NCBI GenBank assembly: GCA_028023455.1
Contig: JAQFVV010000036.1
Span: forward strand, 6,875,576 to 6,939,575
Length of the DNA: 64,000 nt
Direction of reading: 5' to 3'
Source: Epiperipatus broadwayi
Lineage: Eukaryota > Onychophora > Udeonychophora > Euonychophora > Peripatidae
Of the stretch, positions 28,501 to 35,797 are shown piece by piece. Under the pieces are notes generated by a model, which saw only the letters and a program-made list of their open reading frames with translations, did not search any database and was not told the origin of the DNA. Position numbers and translations under genes: made by a program. Numbering within the stretch: the first letter of the stretch is position 1; each line of letters starts with the position of its first letter.

Positions 28501-31500
28501 AGGTATTTATTTATACAGCACTATGTTAATAAATTGTAATTATAAATTAGCGATCAGTTGTAAATACTTATAATTTGTTTATTATCATTTTTACCAATAA
28601 CAAATGGTAATAAAAATGAGAGAATTTCACTAAAGATTCCTTTAAGTGCATTTACTTACTACAATGAATATATGATCAGTTTTCTTTTAGCTACATAAAA
28701 AAATTAAATTAATTTCTGAACTTCTTCAACTGAAGGATTTTATAATCAAAGTGTATTCCACACTCATCCACTTAATTGTTTTACGTTAACTAAAATTACA
28801 TTTCTTAACGCATTGTAAGTTTTAAAATGACTTTTACGTAATTTTGAATAGCTTTGTTCATTTCACTTGTGAATATATAAAAGATTATAAGAACAAATAC
28901 ATGCTAAAATTCTAAGACCAACTACAGGCTCTGATATGAATTTTACTAATAAAATTGAAATGTAAAGTGATATAAAGTATTCTTTTCATACACACAATTT
29001 CCACGCTTATGGTTCGGTTATCCACGAGCAAAAAAGGTAGTAAATATTTAAAAAAATGAAAAATAAAAATTTTTTTTAAATAATTTATAATGCACACATA
29101 GTTAGCTCGCATTTATATGTGTGTGTGATACATATGTTCAATGTGTGTGATAAACAAATTAAAACATCTTTATATACATTCACTTATATATTCACGAGGG
29201 TATACGTATTAAAAACATACATTATAATAGGGATCACTATTATCCATTAATTTTGATATCCGCGATATGGCTTGGAAAAGCAAATGTCATAGGTGCAAAG
29301 TGATTATAAGAATTTTATTGTAATTCTTTTCATAACCTTTTTTTTTTAAAAAAAAAAAAATTTAAGTACAGTTATTATGAAAAAAGTTAAACTTACTCTT
29401 TTCAAATGTAATTCTTTTAATTTCTTTAATCGTTCAACTCTTTTTTGTTCAGGAGTTCTTTCTTCCAGCTTGTTAGAAGTAGATGGCAACTCAGTACATG
29501 TCTAAAACAATTATAATTACACAGTTTCAATTAGTCTAGAACTATGTATATGAATTTACATAAATATAAAACCCATATAAAGGTAAGTAAAAAGCTCTCC
29601 CCAATAACTTTCCATAAAGAAGCATTGAAGAAGATGATACTCATCAGGCTGGTCAATTGTCAATTAATGTGAATTTTGGCAGATTCCAGGCCACTAACTT
29701 AATGATTAATTAGGGAATTATTTTTATATATATATTGCTAGCTAGAGCTTACTTTTATATCTTAAATTATTTAAGTAGTAGAATATTTCATGCTGTAAGA
29801 TTATGTTACCCAATGTGTTACGTTTAGTGTTTATTTATCAAGTAACCACATTTTACAGTCTAGCACCTCAATGAATTATATTTTAATAATATATTTGAGG
29901 ACCTTTCTTTTGCCTGATGCATTAGATCCACAATGTTTTGTTCTAGAAAAATGCCATAATCTGTAGATTACTTCACAATTGCATGCACATGTAAATGCAT
30001 TTGAATTAATTATATATAGTATGTTGAATCTCGACCCGGCTGCATTATGAATTTAAATTGGTTACTTATTAAATTATTCCTAGATAATCATAATATCCAT
30101 CCAGGGATCATTCCAATGTGTGACAACATTAAGATGTCTGTGGTTCGCACATAAAGTGTATCACAGAATGTTAGAGTATGTGCACAATTATAAAATTAGT
30201 AATACCCAATAAACAAATAATGATATACACTACATACTCAATTCGTCGCCAGAATAAATTTATAAACCAGTAAAAGATTTTGTATCACATGATCACCATT
30301 TCCTATCCTTGCTTACAATACGTTTAGAGAGTTTTACCTGTTTAATACAATTGGTTTGTCAATGCTTGCTTTTTTAACTTTTTGCTTCATGCAAATGAGT
30401 TCAAACTCCATGCAACATATTTCTAGTTTTTTTTTTTTTTTATATTGGCAGCTGAAATGTGATTATCACTTTTTTATTATTATTAATATTATATTCAAAT
30501 ATCAGCCTTTCAAGCTAATTGAGCACGTGCCTTTTGAGAGTGTTAAATAAATGAATACTTTCCTCTTCAATCCACGATATAGTATTTATGCAGGAATAAA
30601 AAGGATCCTCTTATTCCTACGACTCAAATTCTTTTATATGAGCAAATCTGAAGAACTGTTGAGGAGAGCGTGAGTAGAATTCTCACTTTAAATTACTATT
30701 TACGATGTTTTTTTTTTTGACTGAATGATGTCGGTGAAATTACTTACAATTTACTAAACGTCATTCTCAAAAGGCGCGTGCTCAATTAGCTTGAAAGGCT
30801 GATATTTGAATATAATATAATTGTAAACACAGCGCTAGATAAAATAATTGCTTATTTACTTATTATTAATATTGTTATTACTAGATGAATATATCTAATT
30901 ACTCATTATCTCAGCATATGTGTTATGTAGAACAATCAATGCAGTTATAGCTCATTGTTCCTAGCAATATAATAGAAAGGCAGGTGTGTTAACATCAGAT
31001 GCAATAGTCATGTGAAAATTATCCTGGAAATATAAGCAATGATGTTGGACTTCGTAATGTTTGTGATAATGTTTTATACGTTACACACAGACACGAGTTG
31101 GTGGTCATTACCTAGTTTATAGGATTATTTTGTTGACTGCATATTTGACCCCGTTAGAGTATATATAGATTACAATATCTAGTAATATAAAATATAATTC
31201 CTTCAATAGATATATTATAATACAATGACAAAATATAGAAGTCATTATAAATAAATTTAACTTTTAATCTGCAGACCCACATTCAAAAATTTTAGGTTCA
31301 TCCTTGAAGCACCTGATTAAGGAAGGCAAACCTATTTATGAAAAGAGCTTCTAAATAATTATAATTAAATACATAATCACATTTTATACTTATACCTGAT
31401 ATTATATACTTGCCATTAAAAAATTATTAATACATTTGATAAGAAGTATATTGCATTACATATATAAATATTTGTTCGTCTAGTTTGAATCTTTAATCAT

Positions 31501-34500
31501 TTGTAAATAGGATAAGAAAGCAAATAAGTTTCATACCTAGGAGATATTACGCATTCAATTACTTTACTTTATGCAGCAACTTATCTTGCCTAACAAACCA
31601 AGAATTACTTTATATCTCACTATATTCAAATCTATTTTACAAAAATTTTGGTGCTTCTATGTATATGTGATTTAATTTTAATACTTTAAGATACAAGACA
31701 ATTGTTTTCACATTCAAAAGTAAACATTTAATTGTGCATATACACTCAATGTACAAATAAAATTTAAGATAACTTAGAAGTAAATTTTTAATAATGAAAA
31801 AATACTGTGACAAACATAAACAGATTAAGCTCTATTAATTCCCCATATATCAAAAAAATAATAAAGTGAATAAAAATGCAATTAGAACAAAAAAATATGG
31901 TAGTCAACTGCAAATATTAAATTTTACACTTATGCTATATATAGTTTTTAGTAATTATTAATTGGTTGATCAGGTCACATGTAGTCAAGCATTAAAAATA
32001 ACAGTTCAGCTATGATCCATGAATCTTGAGCTATAGAATCCATCACTGCATTAAACAGTGCCCTGTATGAGTTAGAATAATGGTAGAATGAGATTCAAGA
32101 AATAAGGACCTATGGATTATAATTCAAATCTCTTACTTTCAGTGACATTCAATTATTGCTTTATAATACATAAATCATTTAAAATACTATTGAGGAAATT
32201 GTCAATCTTTTTACTCAAGAATAAAATTTTGACAATAAAATAAAATTAACTGATATATAATGGAATGTTAAAAAAGACTGACAATTTCCTCAATAGTATT
32301 TTAAATGATTTATGTATTATAAAGCAATAATTGGGTAAAGGTTAACTTCAGCGACCACAACATAAAAATCATGTTCGCCCTCTAGTTTTCAAAATTAGAA
32401 GTAAATTATTACACGAAAATCTTACGTATATGCTACTATATTACAATTACATTAAAATTTATTAAAATGTAAAAAATAATAAAAATATTTACCATTTTAA
32501 AGAAATTGAAATAATTACACTAGACTAATTAAAATAAATAGTTTAAATTATTTGAAACTTAAGAATTTAAACTATCTACATTTATAACTTAACAATTTAA
32601 ACTATCTAGATTTATAGCAATTATTATAAATAAAAAAAACATCGGCGTAAGCAAGAAAATAGTCATTGACTGGGCAAATTTTTGTCGTGAAGAGTGTGCC
32701 AAATATTTAGACACAAATCCGATGGTACTCGGCGGAATGGATAACAATGCGGAGCCATTAGTCGTCGAAATCAACGAAACTTATTATTTCCACAGAAAAT
32801 ACCACTGGGGACTATAGGTAGAGGCATTGGGTCTTTGTCAGTATTGAAAGAATGTCAAGGAAGTGCTTCTTGACAGAAGTTGCGGATAAAACGGCTGGCA
32901 CATTGGAGGGTAAAGGTTTACTTTAGCGACCAGGGCATATTCGCCATCTAGTTTTTAAAATTAGAACTAAAATCTTACGTATCTGCTCTTATATTACAAT
33001 TACAGTAAATATTTATTAATTAAAACGTAAAAGATAATAAAAAAAAATAATTTACCTTTTTAAGCATAATTATATCCTATGCATAGCAGGAAGTTGGAGA
33101 AAAGGGCGGCAGTGCTATATCTACTGCGGAAGGCAAATTCTTGGAGGTACGATGAAAATAAAGCCCTGCTGGTACCAGATTGGAATTTCAGCTTACGCTT
33201 GGCCCTCATCCACATATTCTCAATATTCTGGGTATGTATGTCTTGGGTTTTCGGGATTCACGAAGTTGTCCTGGTGGACGACAACCGAATGCATGTGCAC
33301 CCCATTGCTAAGTCTGCTGATATTATTGTACGCAGCCCAGCCATCTGAAATTATGCGAGTCCCTGGTAAAATGTACTGCTGGATTAGGGCCTCCAATGAG
33401 CCAGCCGTTCTATCCGCAACTTCTGTCAAGAAGCATGTAGTCCCCCTGTGGTATTTTCTGTGGAAATAATATGTTTCGTCGATTTCGATGACTAATGGCT
33501 CCCCATTATCATCTATTCCGCCGAGAACCATCGAGATAGTTTAAATTCTTAAGTTATAAATGCCGATAGTTTAAATTCTTAAGTTTCAAATAATTTAAAC
33601 TAATTATTTTAATTAAACTAGTGCAATTATTTCAACTTCTTTAAAATGGTAAATATTTTTTTTATCTTTTACATTTTAATAAATTTTAATGTAATTGTAA
33701 TATAGTAGTATATACGTAAGATTTTTCGAATAATTATTTACTTATAATTTTGAAAACTAGAGGGCGAACATGATTTTTATGCTGTGGTCGCTAAAGTAAA
33801 CCTTTACCCATTGGAGGCCCTAATCCAGCGGTACATTTTACCAGGTACTCACATAATTTCAGATGGCTGGGCTGCGTACAATATCAGCAGACTCAGCAAT
33901 GGGGTATATATGCATTTGGTTGTCGTCCACCAGGACAACTTCGTGAATCCCGAAGACCAAGACATACATACCCAGAATATTGAGAATATGTGGATTTGCC
34001 TTCCGCGGTAGATATAGCACTGCCGCCTTTTTCTCCAACTTCCTAGTATGCATAGGGCATAATTATGCTTAAAAAGGTAATTGCTTTTTTTATTATTATC
34101 TTTTAAGTTTTAATTATAAATATTTACTGTAATCACATCAGTAAACCTTTACCTGTATATATATTCAAGAAATATAGAAATGTTATCATAAATTTATCGG
34201 ATTATTGTTTTAACGTTTAATATATATATTCAAGAAATATAGAAATGGTATATAAAACTTAGATCTGATGTGTTAATCGTGAGATTTTTTTCCGAGACAC
34301 ACACACAAAAAAAAATATCTCAACTTAGAACTTAAATGTAATATAACGTGGCTATTTGAGATTCTCCGTTAGTTGTTAAATTAATTTTAAAATAAAGAAA
34401 CGGTAAGACATTCTAAAACAATTTTCTAAAAATATAGCTGCTACGTTTGAAATTTTATATTATCACAAGTTATCTCTACTCATGTTTATATGTTCTCTGC

Positions 34501-34732
34501 ATAACACAATTCTTTATAAATTATCATTGTTGTATGATTTTTAAATTATTCTTATAAAAATACTTGAGCATACGGATTTTCACATAAAATGAACAACTAT
34601 TTCATAATTCTTCCACGGACATACTTTCACGTTCAATTTGGTGATTTTGTCATTAAACATAATATCAAAAAAATAAAAGCTGAATTAGTTATTAAGAGGC
34701 AACAATAAAAGAACTTAGCTCACCGCCGCCAT
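4386..34732 (-). CDS. SYF2: SYF2 pre-mRNA splicing factor, complete gene (7 coding exons over 30 kb)
   Basis: SYF2 is a small, charged, helical component of the activated spliceosome (Prp19/NTC-associated). Seven exons join in frame: 34724-34732, 29397-29501, 22676-22801, 12797-12914, 10198-10288, 8645-8743 and 4386-4551. They give 714 nt, or 237 codons plus TAA, against about 243 residues in vertebrates. Every junction has GT and AG and matching phase. Recognisable blocks in order are [64 protein letters not shown] and [33 protein letters not shown], the last at the C-terminus. No internal stop is seen, so the gene is probably functional. Introns of 1.5-9.8 kb hold most of the transposons in the left half of the window. 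Confidence 0.96.
4745..5103. repeat. Family A interspersed repeat, copy 1, ending in a long hairpin
   Basis: The sequence is clearly related over much of its length to the repeat at 36244-36832. Shared phrases include ACTGATACAC, AAAGATAAATAATCACCAAT and TTAATGGACAGGCTTCAATC. Its right end is an inverted repeat with arms of about 40 bp at 5004-5044 and 5062-5103 and a loop of about 17 bp. It lies in SYF2 intron 6. The class is unknown; it could be a non-autonomous DNA element or a SINE-like unit. Confidence 0.7.
6583..6840. repeat. Family B foldback repeat, copy 1 (collapsed palindrome)
   Basis: The left end carries the family B terminus (ATCATGTGATCACCATTTC), followed by a left arm and a right arm that meet at the palindrome ACTAGT near 6732-6740. 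The normal middle (about 280 bp in copy 3) is missing. The right end stops before the usual terminal GTTTTGCCTGTT. It directly abuts a LINE fragment. It lies in SYF2 intron 6. Confidence 0.7.
6826..8235 (+). mobile_element. Non-LTR retrotransposon relic (LINE family 2), reverse transcriptase C-terminal half
   Basis: An open stretch to 7361 encodes the RT block [13 protein letters not shown], a damaged catalytic motif (FADLFLC, where two Asp are expected), a region [17 protein letters not shown] and YNYLGIVLS. Beyond the stop, other frames continue with [15 protein letters not shown] and [27 protein letters not shown], as in LINEs with the thumb order seen in many arachnid elements. The 3' part to about 8235 matches a second copy at 39430-40420. 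It is 5'-truncated, with several stops and frameshifts, and is not functional. Confidence 0.75.
8645..8743 (-). CDS. SYF2: SYF2 coding exon 6
   Basis: The exon is 99 nt, with acceptor CTTATAG and donor GTAAGT. It encodes [18 protein letters not shown], then [10 protein letters not shown] plus two bases of a Gln codon completed by exon 7. Confidence 0.95.
9382..9459. repeat. Short inverted repeat (hairpin)
   Basis: The arms share ATTAATA and AGTACTGAAAA in opposite orientation (9382-9402 and 9438-9459) around a loop of about 35 bp in SYF2 intron 5. It may be a small MITE remnant. Confidence 0.35.
10198..10288 (-). CDS. SYF2: SYF2 coding exon 5
   Basis: The exon is 91 nt, with acceptor TATTTCAG and donor GTTAGT. 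It encodes [30 protein letters not shown] plus two bases that form Met with exon 6. The donor after AAAAT was chosen because it alone restores the frame into MGDEFYP. Confidence 0.93.
10790..10913. repeat. Family B foldback repeat, copy 2 (right end only)
   Basis: It contains the family B right-arm sequence from CCTTCTGGCATCCATTGATTACTC through GAGTTTTGCCTGTTTTAAC to the terminal TAGTCATGTGATGTTTA. The left arm is missing. It lies in SYF2 intron 4. Confidence 0.7.
11980..12021 (-). ncRNA. Hammerhead-ribozyme-like motif, family B copy 3 left arm
   Basis: On the minus strand the order is TCCTCA, CTGATGA, a helix II candidate (GGC-CACAA-GCC), GAAA, CTAG, TC, then TGGGGA. TCCTCA can pair with TGGGGA (six pairs including one G-U) as helix I. 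The ACTAGT around the cleavage site is a six-base palindrome that could form a very short helix III, or a dimer. One weakness is the A-A mismatch where helix II normally starts with G-C. Activity is inferred, not shown. Confidence 0.45.
12268..12310 (+). ncRNA. Hammerhead-like motif, family B copy 3 right arm (degenerate)
   Basis: This is the mirror copy of the motif at 11980-12021. CTGATGA, GGC-CACAA-GCC and GAAA are kept, but helix III reads ATTAGT instead of ACTAGT. Helix I has five pairs. It is probably inactive if the left-arm version is active. Confidence 0.3.
12797..12914 (-). CDS. SYF2: SYF2 coding exon 4
   Basis: The exon is 118 nt, starts in phase 0 and ends after one base of the next codon (residues 81-119 plus one base). 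The acceptor is CGATAG and the donor GTATGT. It contains [29 protein letters not shown], which is diagnostic for SYF2. Confidence 0.96.
14600..15515 (+). mobile_element. Penelope-like retroelement relic, 5' part
   Basis: The sequence is decayed, AT-rich coding sequence on the plus strand. Readable pieces, across several frames, include [15 protein letters not shown], then [25 protein letters not shown] and, just before the RTE insertion, [19 protein letters not shown]. The last is the PKIHK..GIPLRPI block that precedes the catalytic region in Penelope-like reverse transcriptases. The relic is cut near 15515 by an RTE LINE and resumes around 18640. It lies in SYF2 intron 3. Confidence 0.65.
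15644..17404 (-). pseudogene. RTE copy 1 reverse transcriptase reading frame
   Basis: The frame encodes 586 residues. It contains [46 protein letters not shown] and the intact catalytic [10 protein letters not shown]-terminal region follows with [20 protein letters not shown] and [15 protein letters not shown], all typical of RTE elements. The frame overlaps the endonuclease frame by eight bases owing to the one-base slip. Near its end a two-base deletion (at about 15660) changes RPHVRWMDE to RPREMDG and ends the protein early, removing about 45 residues found in other copies. Confidence 0.88.
17397..18365 (-). pseudogene. RTE copy 1 APE-type endonuclease reading frame
   Basis: The frame encodes 322 residues. 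It starts with [14 protein letters not shown] and contains [10 protein letters not shown], a [10 protein letters not shown] block and SDHRLV, the catalytic landmarks of apurinic-like (APE) endonucleases that nick target DNA in non-LTR retrotransposons. The frame ends at a stop just after GRKKAA. The sister copy at 47107-49071 reads straight on into the RT region. The difference is one extra T in a T-run near 17413 (seven against six), so this is one broken ORF and not two genes. Confidence 0.85.
18640..19690 (+). mobile_element. Penelope-like retroelement relic, 3' part
   Basis: It continues the relic at 14600-15515 after the RTE insertion. An open segment near 18739-18957 contains [26 protein letters not shown] and RYVVN, matching the AMGSPLSPLLANIYMEHFE and RYVDD blocks of Penelope-like RTs (the catalytic Asp pair is lost). 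Downstream pieces such as [30 protein letters not shown] and KPVLNRTNC resemble the end of the GIY-YIG endonuclease tail. Many stops are present. Confidence 0.65.
19915..20340. repeat. Direct tandem duplication (~180-bp unit)
   Basis: The phrase ACGTGTTTTTCTTTAT, then TTCAGTCTCATAATTAATATGT-like sequence, T-runs and GAAAATCCCAG, occurs at about 19950-20115 and again at about 20127-20310. It follows the Penelope-like relic and could be the remains of its terminal repeats. No gene is seen. Confidence 0.5.
20450..20780. repeat. Direct tandem duplication (~165-bp unit)
   Basis: Two copies share AATATTATTTAAAAA, AATCATTTAC-GTTTGTTTAGT, GTCATTTCATTAAGATCGCA and GTTCTTAAAAGTTGTTAGTGT (first copy about 20457-20600, second about 20622-20775). 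It lies in SYF2 intron 3. Its nature is unknown. Confidence 0.6.
20854..20986. repeat. Imperfect inverted repeat (hairpin) with ~54-bp arms
   Basis: The arms at 20854-20907 and 20934-20986 match as reverse complements through CCTACTG, CACATTC-TATCAA and CTTTGTAA-ATCTT, around a loop of about 26 bp. A further 14-bp inverted match (AGTATTAAAGCTGC at 19848, its complement at about 20993) suggests that the whole interval from 19.85 to 21.0 kb may be one foldback-type insertion. Confidence 0.55.
21980..22250. other. GC-richer island of unknown nature in SYF2 intron 3
   Basis: This stretch is visibly richer in G+C than its surroundings (for example CTATGTCGGCCGTGTGG and GAAGTGCGGTCGGACTCGGG). It has a short open frame with no recognisable motif. 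It may be a transposon remnant such as a piece of a solo LTR, but no terminal repeats or target duplications were found. Confidence 0.3.
22676..22801 (-). CDS. SYF2: SYF2 coding exon 3
   Basis: The exon is 126 nt, phase 0 at both ends (residues 39-80). The acceptor is TTTTGTCAG and the donor GTGAGT. It encodes [18 protein letters not shown] and a Glu/Lys-rich helix ending EEDRKKQ, as in SYF2 orthologues. Confidence 0.96.
22802..29396 (-). other. SYF2: SYF2 intron 2
   Basis: This is 6.6 kb of AT-rich intron between coding exons 3 and 2. Apart from the 26.6-27.0 kb direct-repeat segment, I see no coding sequence, RNA gene or recognisable transposon. Confidence 0.6.
26588..26984. repeat. Segment of ~300 bp bracketed by 46-bp direct repeats
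   Basis: ATATATTTAAGGCTAT, then ACCTTAATACTATG-GCCTTGAGTGTT, occurs at about 26588-26633 and again at about 26940-26984 with very few differences. The bracketed segment contains CCACTAGAGGGACC and a small inverted repeat (GATAAGAG-CGGCCA-CTCTTATC at 26689-26710). It could be a tandem duplication or a small terminal-direct-repeat element. Confidence 0.55.
29397..29501 (-). CDS. SYF2: SYF2 coding exon 2
   Basis: The exon is 105 nt, phase 0 at both ends (residues 4-38). The acceptor is TTGTTTTAG and the donor GTAAGT. It encodes the charged N-terminal helix ending [10 protein letters not shown], a conserved SYF2 block. Confidence 0.95.
30280..30345. repeat. Family B foldback repeat, copy 4 (ends only)
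   Basis: The sequence runs from the outer terminus ATCACATGATCACCATTTC straight to the GAGAGTTTTACCTGTTTAA end. Almost all of the interior is missing. It lies in SYF2 intron 1. Confidence 0.55.
30490..30822. repeat. Foldback-type inverted repeat, ~55-bp arms
   Basis: The left arm (about 30490-30544) reads ATTCAAATATCAGCCTTTCA, AGCTAATTGAGCACGTGCCTT, TTGAG. Its reverse complement is at about 30766-30822, with a loop of about 220 bp. No coding region is present. The class is unknown. It lies in SYF2 intron 1. Confidence 0.65.
32150..32333. repeat. Long hairpin abutting the outer Merlin element
   Basis: The left arm (32150-32213) and right arm (about 32271-32333) are almost perfect reverse complements of about 60 bp, with a spacer of about 57 bp. 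The right arm ends exactly where the Merlin terminal repeat begins (GGTAAAGG at 32334). The host flank has therefore been duplicated in inverse orientation, or an unrelated foldback lies there. Confidence 0.75.
32909..33808 (-). mobile_element. Merlin DNA transposon (inner copy), 900 bp, with 8-bp target duplication
   Basis: Both ends read GGTAAAGGTTTACTTTAGCG inward, and the flanking 8 bp are identical (CATTGGAG at 32901-32908 and 33809-33816), the length expected of Merlin. The 5' end relative to its transposase is at 33808. The terminal region of about 270 bp there matches the outer copy's 5' end. The insertion is in opposite orientation inside the outer copy's transposase gene. Confidence 0.9.
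33080..33531 (-). pseudogene. Inner Merlin transposase fragment
   Basis: It begins at about [20 protein letters not shown], with the first catalytic Asp intact, then [37 protein letters not shown] with the second Asp, and [13 protein letters not shown] one-base frame shift near 33235 then moves the [18 protein letters not shown] and [16 protein letters not shown] tail to another frame. It lacks the N-terminal region and is therefore non-autonomous. Confidence 0.82.
34724..34732 (-). CDS. SYF2: SYF2 coding exon 1 (start codon, three codons)
   Basis: The coding part is ATGGCGGCG (Met-Ala-Ala) followed directly by donor GTGAGC. The MAA start matches the usual SYF2 N-terminus, and phase 0 agrees with exon 2. 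No other ATG with a donor fits upstream of exon 2. A 5' UTR presumably lies at higher coordinates. Confidence 0.85.
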
Positions 34733-35797
34733 TTTAGCAATAAAAAGAGTTAATATACTCAGAAAAAAAGCAAGGTAGCACAATATAGTTTTGCCTTCTG
34801 TGATTGGTAAAAATAATTAGCAAATACATATATTTTACTTTTTTACATTATTCAATTCTTTTTTTTTATCTTACTTCATTTATCAGTTTAATTCTAAGGA
34901 TTCTTATAAGCATTTATCTGTTTTGGTCGCCTGAAAGCGTTTTTTTTTTTTTTGTTCTATTATAATATTTTAATAAGGGAATAGCAAATGTCTAAAACAA
35001 AATGGCTGAAACAAGCGATAGTATTTAATATTCCAGTGTATAGTAATTACTGCTGTGATGTGATGTGATGTATTGTGGCTTCTCCTTAAACGAAGTCAAC
35101 AATATCTCAGCAATTATGCCCAGATAAACCTGTTAGCCACTCTATTTGTTGTTGTTTTTTCCTATTAACTGAAGTTATTTTACCTGTAAATACACAAGTA
35201 CTTTTTTTTTTTTAATAAATGCTAAGAATTGTTTTTTTTAAAAAAAAACTTTATTATCTTTGCTTGAGAAATAACTAGACCGTGATGGCCGGAAAGATAA
35301 TATTTTAATTATCCTACTGTACTTTTTTTTTTTTTTTTGTAATTTTTGAAAAGGAAAGTTAGAAAAAGTATGTACATAAGATATGGATATAATAAACGAC
35401 TATTAATAACGATTAATTTCCAACTGGATTGCTTATTGTTTTTCTTAAGATTAGTAATAGTTAAGATTTTACTTCATTATCGCTTAAATAAATTAATATG
35501 TATATATGTGCTCTGCGCACAGTTAATGACGCTATTAATAAATTGTCAAAATTTTTTACTGCCAAGCGCTTTCGGGACAGTCTACAGTCCCATATTCATG
35601 GCGAGTTATTCTATTATTAACTGTAAAACTATGCAAATTTATATGCAGATGTTACGTGGACCATTTACGAGATAGGGAATAGCAGGTAAACATGTTTACC
35701 CTTTTTTTGTACGTTTTAAGAGGAGCACGTGATCTATATTTGACCCCTTTTTTTTTTAAACAGTTCTTAAGGAGTTTATACTTACTACCTTAAAAGT
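34733..35797. promoter_or_regulatory. Divergent 5' region between SYF2 and the CENP-K-like copy
   Basis: Two oppositely oriented start codons lie 1.07 kb apart. The interval should hold the SYF2 promoter. I see no clear TATA or CpG island. A T-rich tract followed by AAACAG at about 35748-35763 looks like a splice acceptor and would allow a non-coding 5' exon for the plus-strand gene. A SINE-like GC-richer patch (CCAAGCGCTTTCGGGACAG) lies at about 35563-35600. Confidence 0.4.

Larger units (their letters stand above)
32640..34060 (+). pseudogene. Outer Merlin transposase (ISXO2-like DDE), split and decayed
   Basis: The N-terminal part at 32640-32908 encodes [16 protein letters not shown], an [18 protein letters not shown] block (catalytic Asp replaced by Asn), an in-frame stop, and after a shift [14 protein letters not shown]. 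The C-terminal part at 33809-34010 encodes [21 protein letters not shown] (second catalytic Asp present) and HTQNIENMW (third catalytic acidic residue present). A further frame at 34000-34060 encodes the Merlin-like tail. Removing the 8-bp duplicated insertion restores reading through TLEALIQ. Confidence 0.8.
32334..34153 (+). mobile_element. Merlin DNA transposon (outer copy), interrupted
   Basis: The element starts GGTAAAGG at 32334 and ends CCTTTACC at 34153, with subterminal blocks such as AGCGACCAC and GTTCGCCCTCTAG at the 5' side. The transposase frame runs on the plus strand (about 32640-32908, then 33809-34060) around an inserted second copy of the same family. The 8 bp flanking each end do not match (AATAATTG against TGTATATA). 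The 3' terminal region lacks the stretch of about 60 bp found in the inner copy. It lies in SYF2 intron 1. Confidence 0.8.

Noticed and set aside
33079-33469. Two plus-strand open frames over the inner Merlin element
   Set aside because: They are the opposite strand of the inner transposase, whose motifs read clearly on the minus strand.
35346-35675. 109-residue open frame between SYF2 and the CENP-K-like copy
   Set aside because: Hydrophobic AT-driven composition with no recognisable domain. It spans a SINE-like patch.
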